From Geodermatophilus sp. DF01-2 (GTDB lineage: Bacteria > Actinomycetota > Actinomycetes > Mycobacteriales > Geodermatophilaceae), in assembly GCF_004571065.1 (NCBI RefSeq), contig NZ_SPQN01000001.1:62001-126000 (forward strand): a stretch of 64,000 nt of DNA, in the 5' to 3' direction. Position numbers and translations under genes: made by a program. The notes under the pieces were generated by a model. That model saw only the letters and a program-made list of their open reading frames with translations. It made no database searches and had not been told where the DNA came from. Each line of letters starts with the position of its first letter. Position 1 is the first letter of the stretch. This document shows positions 35,030 through 42,684 of the stretch, piece by piece.

Positions 35030-35138
35030 GGCACTCTCCTTCTGTCGATGAACTCGTGGTAGCCGGGCACGAGGCGGTTGGCTCAGCCGTGGTCGTGCGT
35101 GTCGAGCATCCGCAGCGCCTTCATCCCGGGAGGTGCAG

Positions 35139-35198
35139 GCGCCGCCCAGCTGAGGAAATGCCGCCGAGGTCCGACGAGTGCGCAGGTGCCGGTCGGCA
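35139..35198 (-). repeat. 60-bp inverted repeat, right arm (pairs with 33635-33694)
   Basis: The right arm lies in the 189-bp gap between the lyase start (35029) and the acyl-CoA dehydrogenase stop (35219). It differs from the left arm at three positions. Within it lies a second copy of the lyase gene's last codons and stop, out of context, which suggests a duplication or inversion event. Confidence 0.85.
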
Positions 35199-35218
35199 GC
35201 TGGGGGAGCCGGGGTCGA

Positions 35219-36364
35219 CTACGTGCGCTGGTCGAAGCGGCGGTCGAACACCGACTCGGCGATCCGGTTCCGCAACATCTCCAGCGAGCCACCGGCGATC
35301 ATCCAGCCGCGGGTGCGACGCAGGCAGTACTCGACGAGCGAGTCGGTGCTGTAGCCCAGTCCGCCCATCACCTGCAGCGCCTCGTTCGCGCACTCGAACC
35401 CGGCCGTGTTGCAGGCCAGCTTGGCGATGGAGGTGTCGTAGGCCGAGGGCAGCCCGTCGTCGGCGCTGGTGGCGGCCTTGTAGAGCAGCAGCTGGGCGGC
35501 CTCCAGCTTGAGCGCCATGTCGGCGAACTTCCACTGCAGCCCCTGGAACTCGCACAGGGGCTTGCCGAACTGCTCGCGCACCAGCGCGTGCTCGCGGGCC
35601 TCGTTGTACGCGTACCGCCCGAGGGCGAGCGCACGGGACGAGTTGCCGATCCGCTCGACGTTGAAGCCCGAGATCTGCTTCTTGAAGCCGCCCGGGCCGA
35701 GCAGCACGTTCTCGGCCGGGATGCGGCAGTCCTCGAAGACGAGCTCTGACCACTCCTCACCACTCATGTACTCGTGCTTCGCGCCGACGGTGAGGCCGGG
35801 GGTGTCCCGCTCGACCAGGACCGAGCCGATGTTCGACGTCCCCGGACCGAACCGGACGTACACCAGGTACAGCGTCGCGTCGGGGCTGTGCGTCCCGAAG
35901 ATCTTGGCGCCGTTGACGACGTACTCGTCGCCGTCCTGCACGGCGGTGGTGCGCAGCTCGGTCACCGCGGAGCCGGCCTCCGACTCCGACATGCCGAGCG
36001 AGATCACCTTCTCGCCCGAGAGCAGCCCCGGAAGGAAGCGTTCCTTCTGCTCGGGGGTTCCGTACTCGGCGAACGTGCGGATGGCGCCGAAGCTGCCGGC
36101 CTGCACGATGTCGGCCGCCTTCGGGGAGGCGTAGGCGACCTCCTGGATCGCGATGACCGCGTCCATGAGGGAAGCGCCCTGACCGCCGTCCTCCTCCTTG
36201 AGCGTCAGGCCCAGGAGGTTGTTCCTGGCCAGCTGCTTGGCCACGTCCCACGGATAGCCGGGCTCGTGGGCCAGCTCGACGGCCGATGCCTGCAGCTCCG
36301 AGCGGGCGAAGTCGCGGACCGCGGCCGCGAACGCCTCCTGATCCTCGTCGAGCCGAAAGTCCAC
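35219..36364 (-). CDS. Acyl-CoA dehydrogenase (second copy)
   Basis: A 381-residue acyl-CoA dehydrogenase: LGMSESEAGSAVTELRTTA, VNGAKIFGTHSPDA, REQFGKPLCEFQGLQWKFADM, and VMGGLGYSTDSLVEYCLRRTRGWMIAGGSLEMLRN. FAD-dependent alpha,beta-desaturation of an acyl-CoA is expected. The usual TExxAGSD motif reads SESEAGSA. GTG is preceded by AGGAGGG seven bases upstream, which decides the start. Confidence 0.89.
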   Translation of the reverse strand: MDFRLDEDQEAFAAAVRDFARSELQASAVELAHEPGYPWDVAKQLARNNLLGLTLKEEDGGQGASLMDAVIAIQEVAYASPKAADIVQAGSFGAIRTFAEYGTPEQKERFLPGLLSGEKVISLGMSESEAGSAVTELRTTAVQDGDEYVVNGAKIFGTHSPDATLYLVYVRFGPGTSNIGSVLVERDTPGLTVGAKHEYMSGEEWSELVFEDCRIPAENVLLGPGGFKKQISGFNVERIGNSSRALALGRYAYNEAREHALVREQFGKPLCEFQGLQWKFADMALKLEAAQLLLYKAATSADDGLPSAYDTSIAKLACNTAGFECANEALQVMGGLGYSTDSLVEYCLRRTRGWMIAGGSLEMLRNRIAESVFDRRFDQRT

Positions 36365-36393
36365 GTTCGTACCCTCCTGTGTCGAATGACGCA

Positions 36394-36405
36394 ATATTCT
36401 ATAGG
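36394..36405 (+). promoter_or_regulatory. Shared 12-mer motif (ATATTCTATAGG) upstream of the acyl-CoA dehydrogenase
   Basis: Lies 30 bp upstream of the acyl-CoA dehydrogenase start and downstream of the tctA stop. On the - strand it reads CCTATAGAATAT, which contains TAGAAT, so it could also be the -10 box of this gene. It belongs to the same motif set as 24014, 33075 and 52589. Confidence 0.5.
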
Positions 36406-36461
36406 AAAGCTCGCCAAAGAAACTCCCGGCGGCCACCGCTCGGGTGGTCGCCGGGGAGCGC

Positions 36462-37991
36462 TCAGTCCTCGACCTCGAGCTTCACCTTGTCGGACTCCTC
36501 GCCGACGATCCGGCGACGGACCAGCTTCCAGATCGGGCCGCCGAGCATCACCAGGACCGCGACGGACCAGATGCCGATCGAGATGCCGCTGTCGAGGAAG
36601 TAGGAGAAATCGCCCCGGCTGAGGAACAACCCCTCCCGGAGGTGTTTCTCGATGAACGGCCCGAGGACCAGTCCGACGATCATCGACGCCAGCGCGAAGT
36701 CGAGTTTTCGCAGGAGATAGCCGAGCGCGCCCATGATCACGAGGACCCAGACGTCCAGCGGGCTGAAGCGGGTGCTGTACGCCCCGATCACGGCGATCAC
36801 CATGATGCCGGGCATCAGCAGGCTCTTCGGGATCCGCAGCACACTGACCCAGACCCCCACCAACGGCAGATTGAGGATCAGCAGCATCACGTTCGCGACG
36901 TACATCGACGCGATGAGGCTCCAGAAGATGTCCGGGCGCTGCTCGATCAGCAGCGGGCCGGGCTGGATGCCCTGCACCACCATCGCGGCGAGCATGAGGG
37001 CGAACGTCGCGGAGAACGGCAGCCCCAGCGACAGCAGTGGCACGAGGCTGCCCACCGCCGCGCCGTTGTTCGCCGCCTCCGGCCCTGCGACGCCCTCGAC
37101 CGCACCCTTGCCCAGCCGGTCCCGGTTCTTCGAGACCGCCTGCTCCGTGCGGTACGCGGCGAAGCTCGACAGCGTGGCCGACGGTCCCGGGAGCAGACCG
37201 AAGAAGAAGCCGATCAGCGAACCGCGGCCCCACGGAGCCCACGCGCGCCGCCACTCCTCGCGGCTGGGCAGCAGCTCCCGGAGCTTGACGCTCTTGATCC
37301 TGGTCGCCCGTTCCGGGTCCTCCATGATCAGGAAGATCTCGGCGATGCCGTACAGGCCGACGGCCACCGGCACCAGCGAGAAGCCCAGCGCCAGCTCCTG
37401 CAGCCCGAAGGTGTACCGGAACACGCCGGTCACCTGCTCGATGCCGACGGTGCCCAGCAGGACGCCCAGGACCATCGGGAAGTACCCGCTGGCCGTGCTG
37501 CCGCCCGCCACCCGGGCGAGCACCAGCAGACCACCCCCGGTCAGGGCCAGGTACTCGGCCGGTCCGAAGAGGAACGCCACCTCGGCCACGATCGGCGACA
37601 TGAGCGTCACCAGGATGATCGCGATCGTGCCGGCGATGAACGAGCCCACCGCCATGATCGACAGGGCGGGCCCCGCGCGGCCCTTGCGGGTCATCTCGTA
37701 GCCGTCGATGGCCGTGACCACCGACGCGGCCTCCCCGGGCATGTTCATCAAGACCGACGTGGTCGACCCGCCGTACATCGACCCGGCGTAGACCCCGGCG
37801 ATCATGATCAGACCGGCCGCCGGTGGCAGGGTGAAGGTCAGCGGCAGGATCAACGCGGCCCCGGCCACCGGGCCGAGGCCCGGCAGCACGCCGATCGCCG
37901 TGCCCGCCGCCGCGCCGACGAACGCGGCGAGCAGCAGTTCCGGCGTGAAGACCAGTTCGAGCCCGTAGAGCAGCCCTTCGATGGGGTTCAC
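36462..37991 (-). CDS. tctA: Tripartite tricarboxylate transporter large membrane subunit TctA
   Basis: A 509-residue membrane protein with about eleven or twelve hydrophobic helices. It carries the TctA signature near the N-terminus (IGVLPGLGPVAGAALILPLTF, GGSTTSVLMNMPGE) and its repeat in the second half (FFFGLLPGPSATLSSFAAYRTEQ). TctA is the transport channel that, with TctB and a TctC binding protein, imports tricarboxylates or other carboxylates using the ion gradient. GTGA overlap with tctB. Confidence 0.94.
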   Translation of the reverse strand: MNPIEGLLYGLELVFTPELLLAAFVGAAAGTAIGVLPGLGPVAGAALILPLTFTLPPAAGLIMIAGVYAGSMYGGSTTSVLMNMPGEAASVVTAIDGYEMTRKGRAGPALSIMAVGSFIAGTIAIILVTLMSPIVAEVAFLFGPAEYLALTGGGLLVLARVAGGSTASGYFPMVLGVLLGTVGIEQVTGVFRYTFGLQELALGFSLVPVAVGLYGIAEIFLIMEDPERATRIKSVKLRELLPSREEWRRAWAPWGRGSLIGFFFGLLPGPSATLSSFAAYRTEQAVSKNRDRLGKGAVEGVAGPEAANNGAAVGSLVPLLSLGLPFSATFALMLAAMVVQGIQPGPLLIEQRPDIFWSLIASMYVANVMLLILNLPLVGVWVSVLRIPKSLLMPGIMVIAVIGAYSTRFSPLDVWVLVIMGALGYLLRKLDFALASMIVGLVLGPFIEKHLREGLFLSRGDFSYFLDSGISIGIWSVAVLVMLGGPIWKLVRRRIVGEESDKVKLEVED

Positions 37992-38530
37992 CAGAACAGC
38001 CCCCCGATCAGGCCGGTCGGGCCGAGCAGACCCATGGGCAGGCGGACTCCGAGCAGCTCCACGAAGAACGCGGAGATGCCCACGCCGATCGCCGTCCCGT
38101 AGACGACGTTGCGCACCCACGAGCGCGTGCCCAGCACGAACAGCGCCGCGATCATGAACAGGACCGAAGCGACGTACTGACCCAGCGGCTGGTAGAAGGT
38201 GATGAGCAGGATCAGCGCCACAGCCATCAGCAGCACCGTGCGCAGCTTCTCGCCCTTCGGGAAGTTGATCTCACCGGACACCTGGTCGGTGAACCACGCC
38301 TCCGCGATCGTGAGCAGCGACACCGCGATCATCAAGAGGCCGACGAACAGCGGAAAGACGCCGGCGCCCGGTCGTTCCTGGGTGCCGAAGGGCACGTTCA
38401 CCCACGTGTACCAGCTGAACCAGACGCCGAGCAGGAGGCCGAGGGTCCCGGCGATGATGCGACCCCGACGCTTGCTGTCCAGGGCCGGGCGGCCGGCGCG
38501 GGTGCTGCCGGTCGGGCTCTGCGGACTCAT
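37988..38530 (-). CDS. tctB: Tripartite tricarboxylate transporter small membrane subunit TctB
   Basis: A 180-residue protein with four hydrophobic segments at about residues 25-45, 60-82, 100-125 and 130-165. The PGAGVFPLFVGLLMIAVSLLTIAEAWF segment is typical of TctB. It supports TctA in the membrane. It lies between tctC (after a strong hairpin) and tctA (four-base overlap). Confidence 0.9.
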   Translation of the reverse strand: MSPQSPTGSTRAGRPALDSKRRGRIIAGTLGLLLGVWFSWYTWVNVPFGTQERPGAGVFPLFVGLLMIAVSLLTIAEAWFTDQVSGEINFPKGEKLRTVLLMAVALILLITFYQPLGQYVASVLFMIAALFVLGTRSWVRNVVYGTAIGVGISAFFVELLGVRLPMGLLGPTGLIGGLFW

Positions 38531-38556
38531 ACGTCCCTTTCCTGTGGTCGGACACC

Positions 38557-38592
38557 GGTCCGGCCGCGGCCCCGGAGGGCCGCGACCGGACC
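38557..38592 (-). terminator. Strong hairpin between tctC and tctB (partial terminator/attenuator)
   Basis: A 16-position stem (7 bp, one C/A mismatch, 8 bp) closes on a CGGA tetraloop: GGTCCGG...CCGGACC outside and CGCGGCCC/GGGCCGCG inside. It begins 10 bp after the tctC stop on the - strand. There is no U-tract. It is placed to reduce read-through into tctBA, or to protect the 3' end of tctC mRNA, so that the binding protein is made in excess. Confidence 0.6.
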
Positions 38593-38602
38593 AGGTGACG
38601 GA

Positions 38603-39613
38603 TCAGGCGTCGGAGCCCTCGAGCTCCTCGAAGATCGGCCGGTACTCGTCGATCTCCGCGGCCAGCTCCTCGAGCTGGATCGGGTCGACGACGTAGCCGT
38701 TCTCCTCGGCGAAGGCCCTGAACTCGCCGGACTCGACGATCTCCCGCGAGACCTCGACCAGCGTGTCGCGGCACTCCTCGGGCAGGTTCGCCGGGGCGAT
38801 CGTGTAGTACGCCGACGGCTTGGCCGCGCCCTCGTAGATCTCGGGGATGAGCGGCAGGTCGGGCACCGGCTCGTACTCCTCGTTGTAGAAGACACCCAGC
38901 GGCCGCAGGTCCCCGGAGTCCACGAAGCCCTGCATCGACGGGTAGTAGGTGCCGATCGACTCGACCTCGCCGGCGACCACCGCGGTCAGCGCCTCCCCGC
39001 CGCCGCCGCTGAACGGCACCCGGTTGAGCTCCAGCCCCGACCGGATCTCCAGCAGCTTGGCGTTGGTGTCGGGCGTGCCGCCGACGCCGGAGGTGGCGTA
39101 CCCGACCTCGTTCGGGTTCTCCTCGACGTAGGCGAAGAACTCCTCCAGCGTCTGCCACGGGGCATCGGCGTCGACCGCCAGCACCACCGGGATGTCGGCC
39201 AGCTTGACCAGCGACGTGTAGTCGTCGGTGGTCTGGAACGGCAGGTCGGGGTTCAGCAGCGGCTGGTTGGCCAGCGCCGTGTCGTTGGACAGGCCGATCG
39301 TGTAGCAGTCGGGCGCCGCGGTCACGATGCCGGTCGTGCCGATGGTCGCGGCACCGCCCTCGCGGTTCTCGACGACGACCTCCACGCCGAGCTCCTCCTC
39401 CAGCTGGGAGGCGAACTGGCGGCCGATCGGGTCGGTCGAGCCACCGGTGCCGTAGGGGATGATGTAGGTGATCGGGCGTTCTGGCTGCCAGCGCGCCTCG
39501 TCGCCGCCGGCGGCAGCGACGTCCGTGTCGTCGGTGCCGGCGTCGCCGCCGCAGGCGACCAGGGCCAGGGCGCTCGCGGCCGCGAGCGCGCCGCGCAGGG
39601 TGTGCTTCTTCAT
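38603..39613 (-). CDS. tctC: Tripartite tricarboxylate transporter substrate-binding lipoprotein TctC
   Basis: A 336-residue lipoprotein. The signal peptide MKKHTLRGALAAASALALVACGG has its lipobox Cys at about residue 21. It shares RPITYIIPYGTGGSTDPIGRQ, VVVENREGGAATIGTTGIVTA and VPFSGGGGEALTAVVAGEV with the orphan TctC at 20930. It binds a carboxylate outside the membrane for TctAB. The gene lies 91 bp downstream of the UGSC selenoprotein gene, so the transporter and the selenoprotein may be co-transcribed. Confidence 0.93.
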   Translation of the reverse strand: MKKHTLRGALAAASALALVACGGDAGTDDTDVAAAGGDEARWQPERPITYIIPYGTGGSTDPIGRQFASQLEEELGVEVVVENREGGAATIGTTGIVTAAPDCYTIGLSNDTALANQPLLNPDLPFQTTDDYTSLVKLADIPVVLAVDADAPWQTLEEFFAYVEENPNEVGYATSGVGGTPDTNAKLLEIRSGLELNRVPFSGGGGEALTAVVAGEVESIGTYYPSMQGFVDSGDLRPLGVFYNEEYEPVPDLPLIPEIYEGAAKPSAYYTIAPANLPEECRDTLVEVSREIVESGEFRAFAEENGYVVDPIQLEELAAEIDEYRPIFEELEGSDA

Positions 39614-39704
39614 GGTCGGTCGATCTCCTCGTCGTCGAGTGGAAGGAAGTACTGCTCGGGCTCGCCGCCGGGGCGGCGACGTCGGGGAAGGTCGGGGAAG
39701 GGCA

Positions 39705-41321
39705 TCACCCATCGGCAGCTCCGCGGGCAGGGCCAGGGGAGACGTCGACGGTCACGGCCTCCGTGGTACCGAAGCTCGGTACGAGCATCGAGTGCTTGCC
39801 GGGGCCGCCGGCCACCATGACGAGCAGGCTCTCGGGCCCGTCGAGCATGGGGACGACGCCGTCGTCCGGCACGTCGGCGAAGACGTGCGGAGCGGTGCGC
39901 CGGTACCGGTCGAAGTTGCCCTCGGAGACACCGGCGAGGCTGATCCGGGCGCGCGGGTGGGCGTGCAGCGCCTCCTGGATCCGCCGCCGGTCGTAGCCCT
40001 CGCGCGCCAGCACCTCGGCGTGCTCCGGGCCCAGCACGAGCAGCAGCTGACCGCGCAGGTACAGGTTGTTGCTGCCCAGACTGGCCAGGGTGCCGGCGAT
40101 CGTGTTGAGGATGCCGGCGGCGTCGGTGCTGCCGTGGTCGTTGATGTTGTGCGGCGCCTCACCACCGAAGACCGTGACCGCACCCCCCGGCCCGCCACCT
40201 CGTGCCGCGTGGAAGGTCTCGAACGGGGAGCCTGCCGCGTTCTCGGCGATGCAGTACGCGTACTTGCCCGGCGTCCCGTGGGTGGCTCGGTCGGTCTCCC
40301 CCGGTCGTGCCTCGCCGACGTTCTGCAGCACGAGCCGCAGCGCGCGCCCGACACCGGCATTGGCGCGGTTGCCCTGCCCGAAGGCATTGGGGCCCCCGTT
40401 GAAGCCCAGCCGCTCGGCGACCGGACCGTGCACGACCACGAGCGGGGTCACGGGATGGGTCGTGGTGGTGAGCGCCTGGAGGTTGAAGCGTGGTTCCAGT
40501 GCGGCCTCGACGGCCGCGACGACCACCGGCGTCAGCTCCGGGGGGCAGCCGGCCATGACCGCGTTAGCCGCGATCGCCCCCACGCTGGCGCCCCGGTTCG
40601 ACGGCGGCACGAGACCGACCAGATGGCCGGCGTCGCGTCCCGTGGCCGCCACCGCTCGCTCGACCAGCTCCTCGGTCGGCGGCACCGACGGCAGCCCGTC
40701 ACTCCACCGTCGCTCCTCGGCGAACGCCAGGAACTCCAGCACGTCGCCGGGGGCGTCGTGCACGGCAGGTGCCGGCACCGTCTCCACCTCCTCGGGAGAG
40801 GACAGCAGCGCGGCGGCCACGCGGTCGACGGCAGCGGCCAGCATGTCGTCGAGCTGCTCGGGCTCCACCCCGCCGATCGGATGGGGGATCGTGACGACCG
40901 CCATCGACTCCAGGCCCTGCTGGCGGGCGACCGCCCGCGCCAGGGGAAGGAACGAGTCCGTGGCGATCATGACCGTGGGAATTCCGCGGCGTTCGAGCTC
41001 AGCTGAGTCATGGACACTCCACGACGTGCAGGAGCCCTAGTCACCGACGCCCACGACGGCGGCGTCGAAGTTGCGGAACCGGTCGAGCACCTCGGCTTCG
41101 AACGGGCGGGAGGAGTTCGGCTTCTCGGCGCCCTCCGGCTCCTGGGTCCCGAACCGCTCGGCCAGGTGCCCGGCCAGCCGCCTCACCACGTGCTCGGCGT
41201 TCGGCTTGCCGTTGTTGAGGACGGCGATGCGCGCGCCGGCCAGGGATGCCGGGCGGGGCGTGGTGTCCAGCCGCTGGGTGGGGGGCTCGCTGCCCGACGG
41301 GTCGACGATCCGTACGACCAT
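39705..41321 (-). CDS. UGSC-family selenoprotein candidate with in-frame UAG at the Sec position
   Basis: Reading through one TAG (41037-41039) joins two frames into a 538-residue protein. The N-terminal part (LAGARIAVLNNGKPNAEHVVRRL, AAVVGVGD) runs into TAG then GSCTSWSVHDSAELERRGIP. That is the UGSC-family core with TAG exactly at the U/Cys position (residue 95; Cys98 completes a U-x-x-C pair). From about residue 190 a second conserved domain follows (WSDGLPSVPPTEELV, NAVMAGCPPELTPVV, GKYAYCIAENAAGSPFE). The ATG at 41321 has GGGAGG seven bases upstream. The first Met after the TAG (40970) lies inside the domain without a ribosome binding site, so two genes is unlikely. Function of the family is unknown; a redox role is inferred from UxxC. 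Confidence 0.8.
40997..41035 (-). promoter_or_regulatory. Candidate bacterial SECIS hairpin directly after the UAG codon
   Basis: In mRNA sense the region after UAG folds into a lower stem (GCUC/GAGC), a short middle stem (CUG/CAG) and an 8-bp upper stem (GUCGUGGA/UCCAUGAC) closed by a GUG loop. The loop begins 19 nt after the UAG and its first base is G. This fits the known bacterial SECIS rules (a small apical loop 16-37 nt from the codon with a G in its first two positions) and resembles the fdhF spacing. Folding was done by eye. Confidence 0.6.
41037..41039 (-). other. In-frame UAG codon proposed to encode selenocysteine
   Basis: The TAG falls precisely at the first position of the U-G-S-C motif, with family-like sequence continuing without frame change on both sides. 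Reassignment of UAG to selenocysteine has, to my recollection, been reported for Geodermatophilus and Blastococcus. Other genes of this window end in TAG (1277-1861, 41707-42369, 45296-45493, 61008-61637), so decoding must depend on context. Confidence 0.75.
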
Positions 41322-41409
41322 CCCAGGACCTCCCTTCACGGCGCGCACCCTGCGCGCCCGGTCGGCGTTGCACGATGACCCGGACCGTCAGACGGCCCAT
41401 GGACTGGAC

Positions 41410-41421
41410 CGTATAGGATGT
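41410..41421 (-). promoter_or_regulatory. Shared 12-mer motif (ACATCCTATACG on the - strand)
   Basis: Lies 89 bp upstream of the selenoprotein start. It is oriented oppositely, relative to its gene, to the copies at 24014, 33075 and 36394, which argues for an operator rather than a -10 box. Confidence 0.5.
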
Positions 41422-41588
41422 ATGTGATGGCGACAACAGCCTCGGGTGATGCAGGCAACAGTCGTTAGCAGGCTGTGATCCTGAGGCGGGCCGTACCGGT
41501 GCCTGCGGACCTGGCGCGGCTCGCACCAGCTCGGACGGGTGGGATTCCGCAACCGCGTTCCCCGATCGGTGTCCCCCGGCGTCTATCT

Positions 41589-41600
41589 TGTATAGCGTGC
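41589..41600 (-). promoter_or_regulatory. Shared motif, weaker copy (CTATACA core) upstream of the GntR gene
   Basis: On the + strand it reads TGTATAGCGTGC, sharing TGTATAG with 44756. It lies 107 bp upstream of the GntR ATG. Its position suggests autoregulation. Confidence 0.42.
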
Positions 41601-41706
41601 CGGGAGGCGCCCGTCGCGTGTGTGGCGCGCGGAGGGCGCACGGCATGATCCGGCCGTCCCCACCTCGGTCGGGACGCACGCGGACGACGACCAGGACGGT
41701 GCCGGG

Positions 41707-42369
41707 ATGACACAGACGAGCACTCCTCAGGGGCAGGGCCTGACCGGTCCTCCGCTGAGCAAGACCGAGTACGTCCTCCAGCGGCTCCGCGAGGACATCG
41801 CCAGCGGCATCGTGGTCCCCGGAACGTCGCTCCGGCAGAGCGAGATCGCGGCCCGCTACGGCGTGAGCGCGACCCCGGTGCGGGAGGCACTCCGGCTGCT
41901 GGAGGCCGGCGGCACCATCAGCTACGCCCCGCACCGCGGGGCGACCGTCCGCGAGCTCCCGGCGGATCGGGTCAAGGACGTCTACCTGCTCCGGGCCGAG
42001 ATCGAAGGCCTGGCGACCGCCGTGGCGTGCGAGCGGATGACCGACGAGCAGTTCGCACGGATCGAGGCGGTGCACGCCGAGATCGGGGCGCACCGCGGGG
42101 CCAGCGGGGAGGAGCTCGCCGTCCTCAACCGCCGGCTGCACTTCACGATCTACCACGCGGGTTCGGAGCTGATCGCTTCCCACGCGTCGAGCCTGTGGAC
42201 GCTGTTCCCGCCGCGGGTCACGATCTGGGCGGACCCGGATGCGGCGGCCGCGCTCGCCGCGGACCACGACGAGATCATTGCGGCGCTGCGCGACCGCGAC
42301 CCCCAGCGGGCACAGGACCGGGCCCGCGACCACGTCCTGCACGCGGCCAAGTTGCGCGAGCACCTCTAG
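41707..42369 (+). CDS. GntR family regulator with FCD effector domain
   Basis: A 220-residue regulator. The winged helix spans about residues 18-85 (EYVLQRLREDIASGIVVPGTSLRQSEIAARYG, TPVREALRLLEAGG) and the all-helical FCD domain about 95-215 (VYLLRAEIEGLATAVA, NRRLHFTIYHAGS, ADHDEIIAALRDRD), with His residues where FCD domains bind metal and carboxylate effectors. Divergent from the selenoprotein/tct unit, it is the best candidate regulator for the shared motif found across the island. The ATG was chosen by homology; a longer in-frame extension lacks similarity. It ends in an ordinary TAG. Confidence 0.9.
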   Translation: MTQTSTPQGQGLTGPPLSKTEYVLQRLREDIASGIVVPGTSLRQSEIAARYGVSATPVREALRLLEAGGTISYAPHRGATVRELPADRVKDVYLLRAEIEGLATAVACERMTDEQFARIEAVHAEIGAHRGASGEELAVLNRRLHFTIYHAGSELIASHASSLWTLFPPRVTIWADPDAAAALAADHDEIIAALRDRDPQRAQDRARDHVLHAAKLREHL

Positions 42370-42395
42370 AAGCCACCCGTACGACAGGAGCTGTC

Positions 42396-42647
42396 ATGTC
42401 TGCAGACGCCACCGCCACCGCGGCCAGGACCGAGGCCGCGGAGGAGCTCACCGCGATGCTCGACGACGGGGTCAGCGTCGAGATCGCCGACGTGGAGGCC
42501 GGTGTGTACGAGCTGCGGCTGAGCTTCGCCGACTCCGCGTGCGCGGACTGCCTGGTCCCCGAGCCCACGCTGATCGCGATCGCGACCGACGCCCTGGAGC
42601 GACGGGGCGCCCCGGTCACGACGATGACGGTGCAGCGCCCCGCCTGA
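42396..42647 (+). CDS. Small CxxC protein of unknown function
   Basis: An 83-residue protein with ACADCLVP (CxxC) at about residues 50-57, preceded by a strand VYELRLSFADS and followed by a helix LIAIATDALERRGA. The beta-CxxC-helix layout recalls small NifU-like or metal/thiol-binding domains, but I do not recognise a named family. An ACAGGAG Shine-Dalgarno precedes the ATG, and it lies 26 bp after the GntR gene in the same direction. Proximity to the UGSC selenoprotein makes a thiol/selenol partner role possible; that is speculation. Confidence 0.7.
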   Translation: MSADATATAARTEAAEELTAMLDDGVSVEIADVEAGVYELRLSFADSACADCLVPEPTLIAIATDALERRGAPVTTMTVQRPA

Positions 42648-42684
42648 GCTGCTGCTCCCCACACGACTTGGGGCGGCTGCTCCG

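Larger units (their letters stand above)
41322..41706. other. 385-bp divergent regulatory region between the selenoprotein gene and the GntR gene
   Basis: No gene is evident. It has two copies of the shared operator-like motif (41410-41421 and 41589-41600), one towards each transcription unit, and less GC-rich patches around 41410-41430 and 41583-41595. It should contain both promoters. Confidence 0.5.

Noticed and set aside
35083-35124. 14-codon frame (MKALRMLDTHDHG) beside the right inverted-repeat arm, as the remnant of a dehydrogenase gene
   Set aside because: Too short to identify; the resemblance to a dehydrogenase N-terminus is not significant.
41037-41348. UGSC region as two separate genes or a pseudogene broken by a nonsense mutation
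   Set aside because: The stop falls exactly at the family's Sec/Cys position, the frame is unchanged, the downstream part has no ribosome binding site, and a SECIS-like hairpin follows. A random nonsense mutation at just this codon is much less likely, though not excluded.
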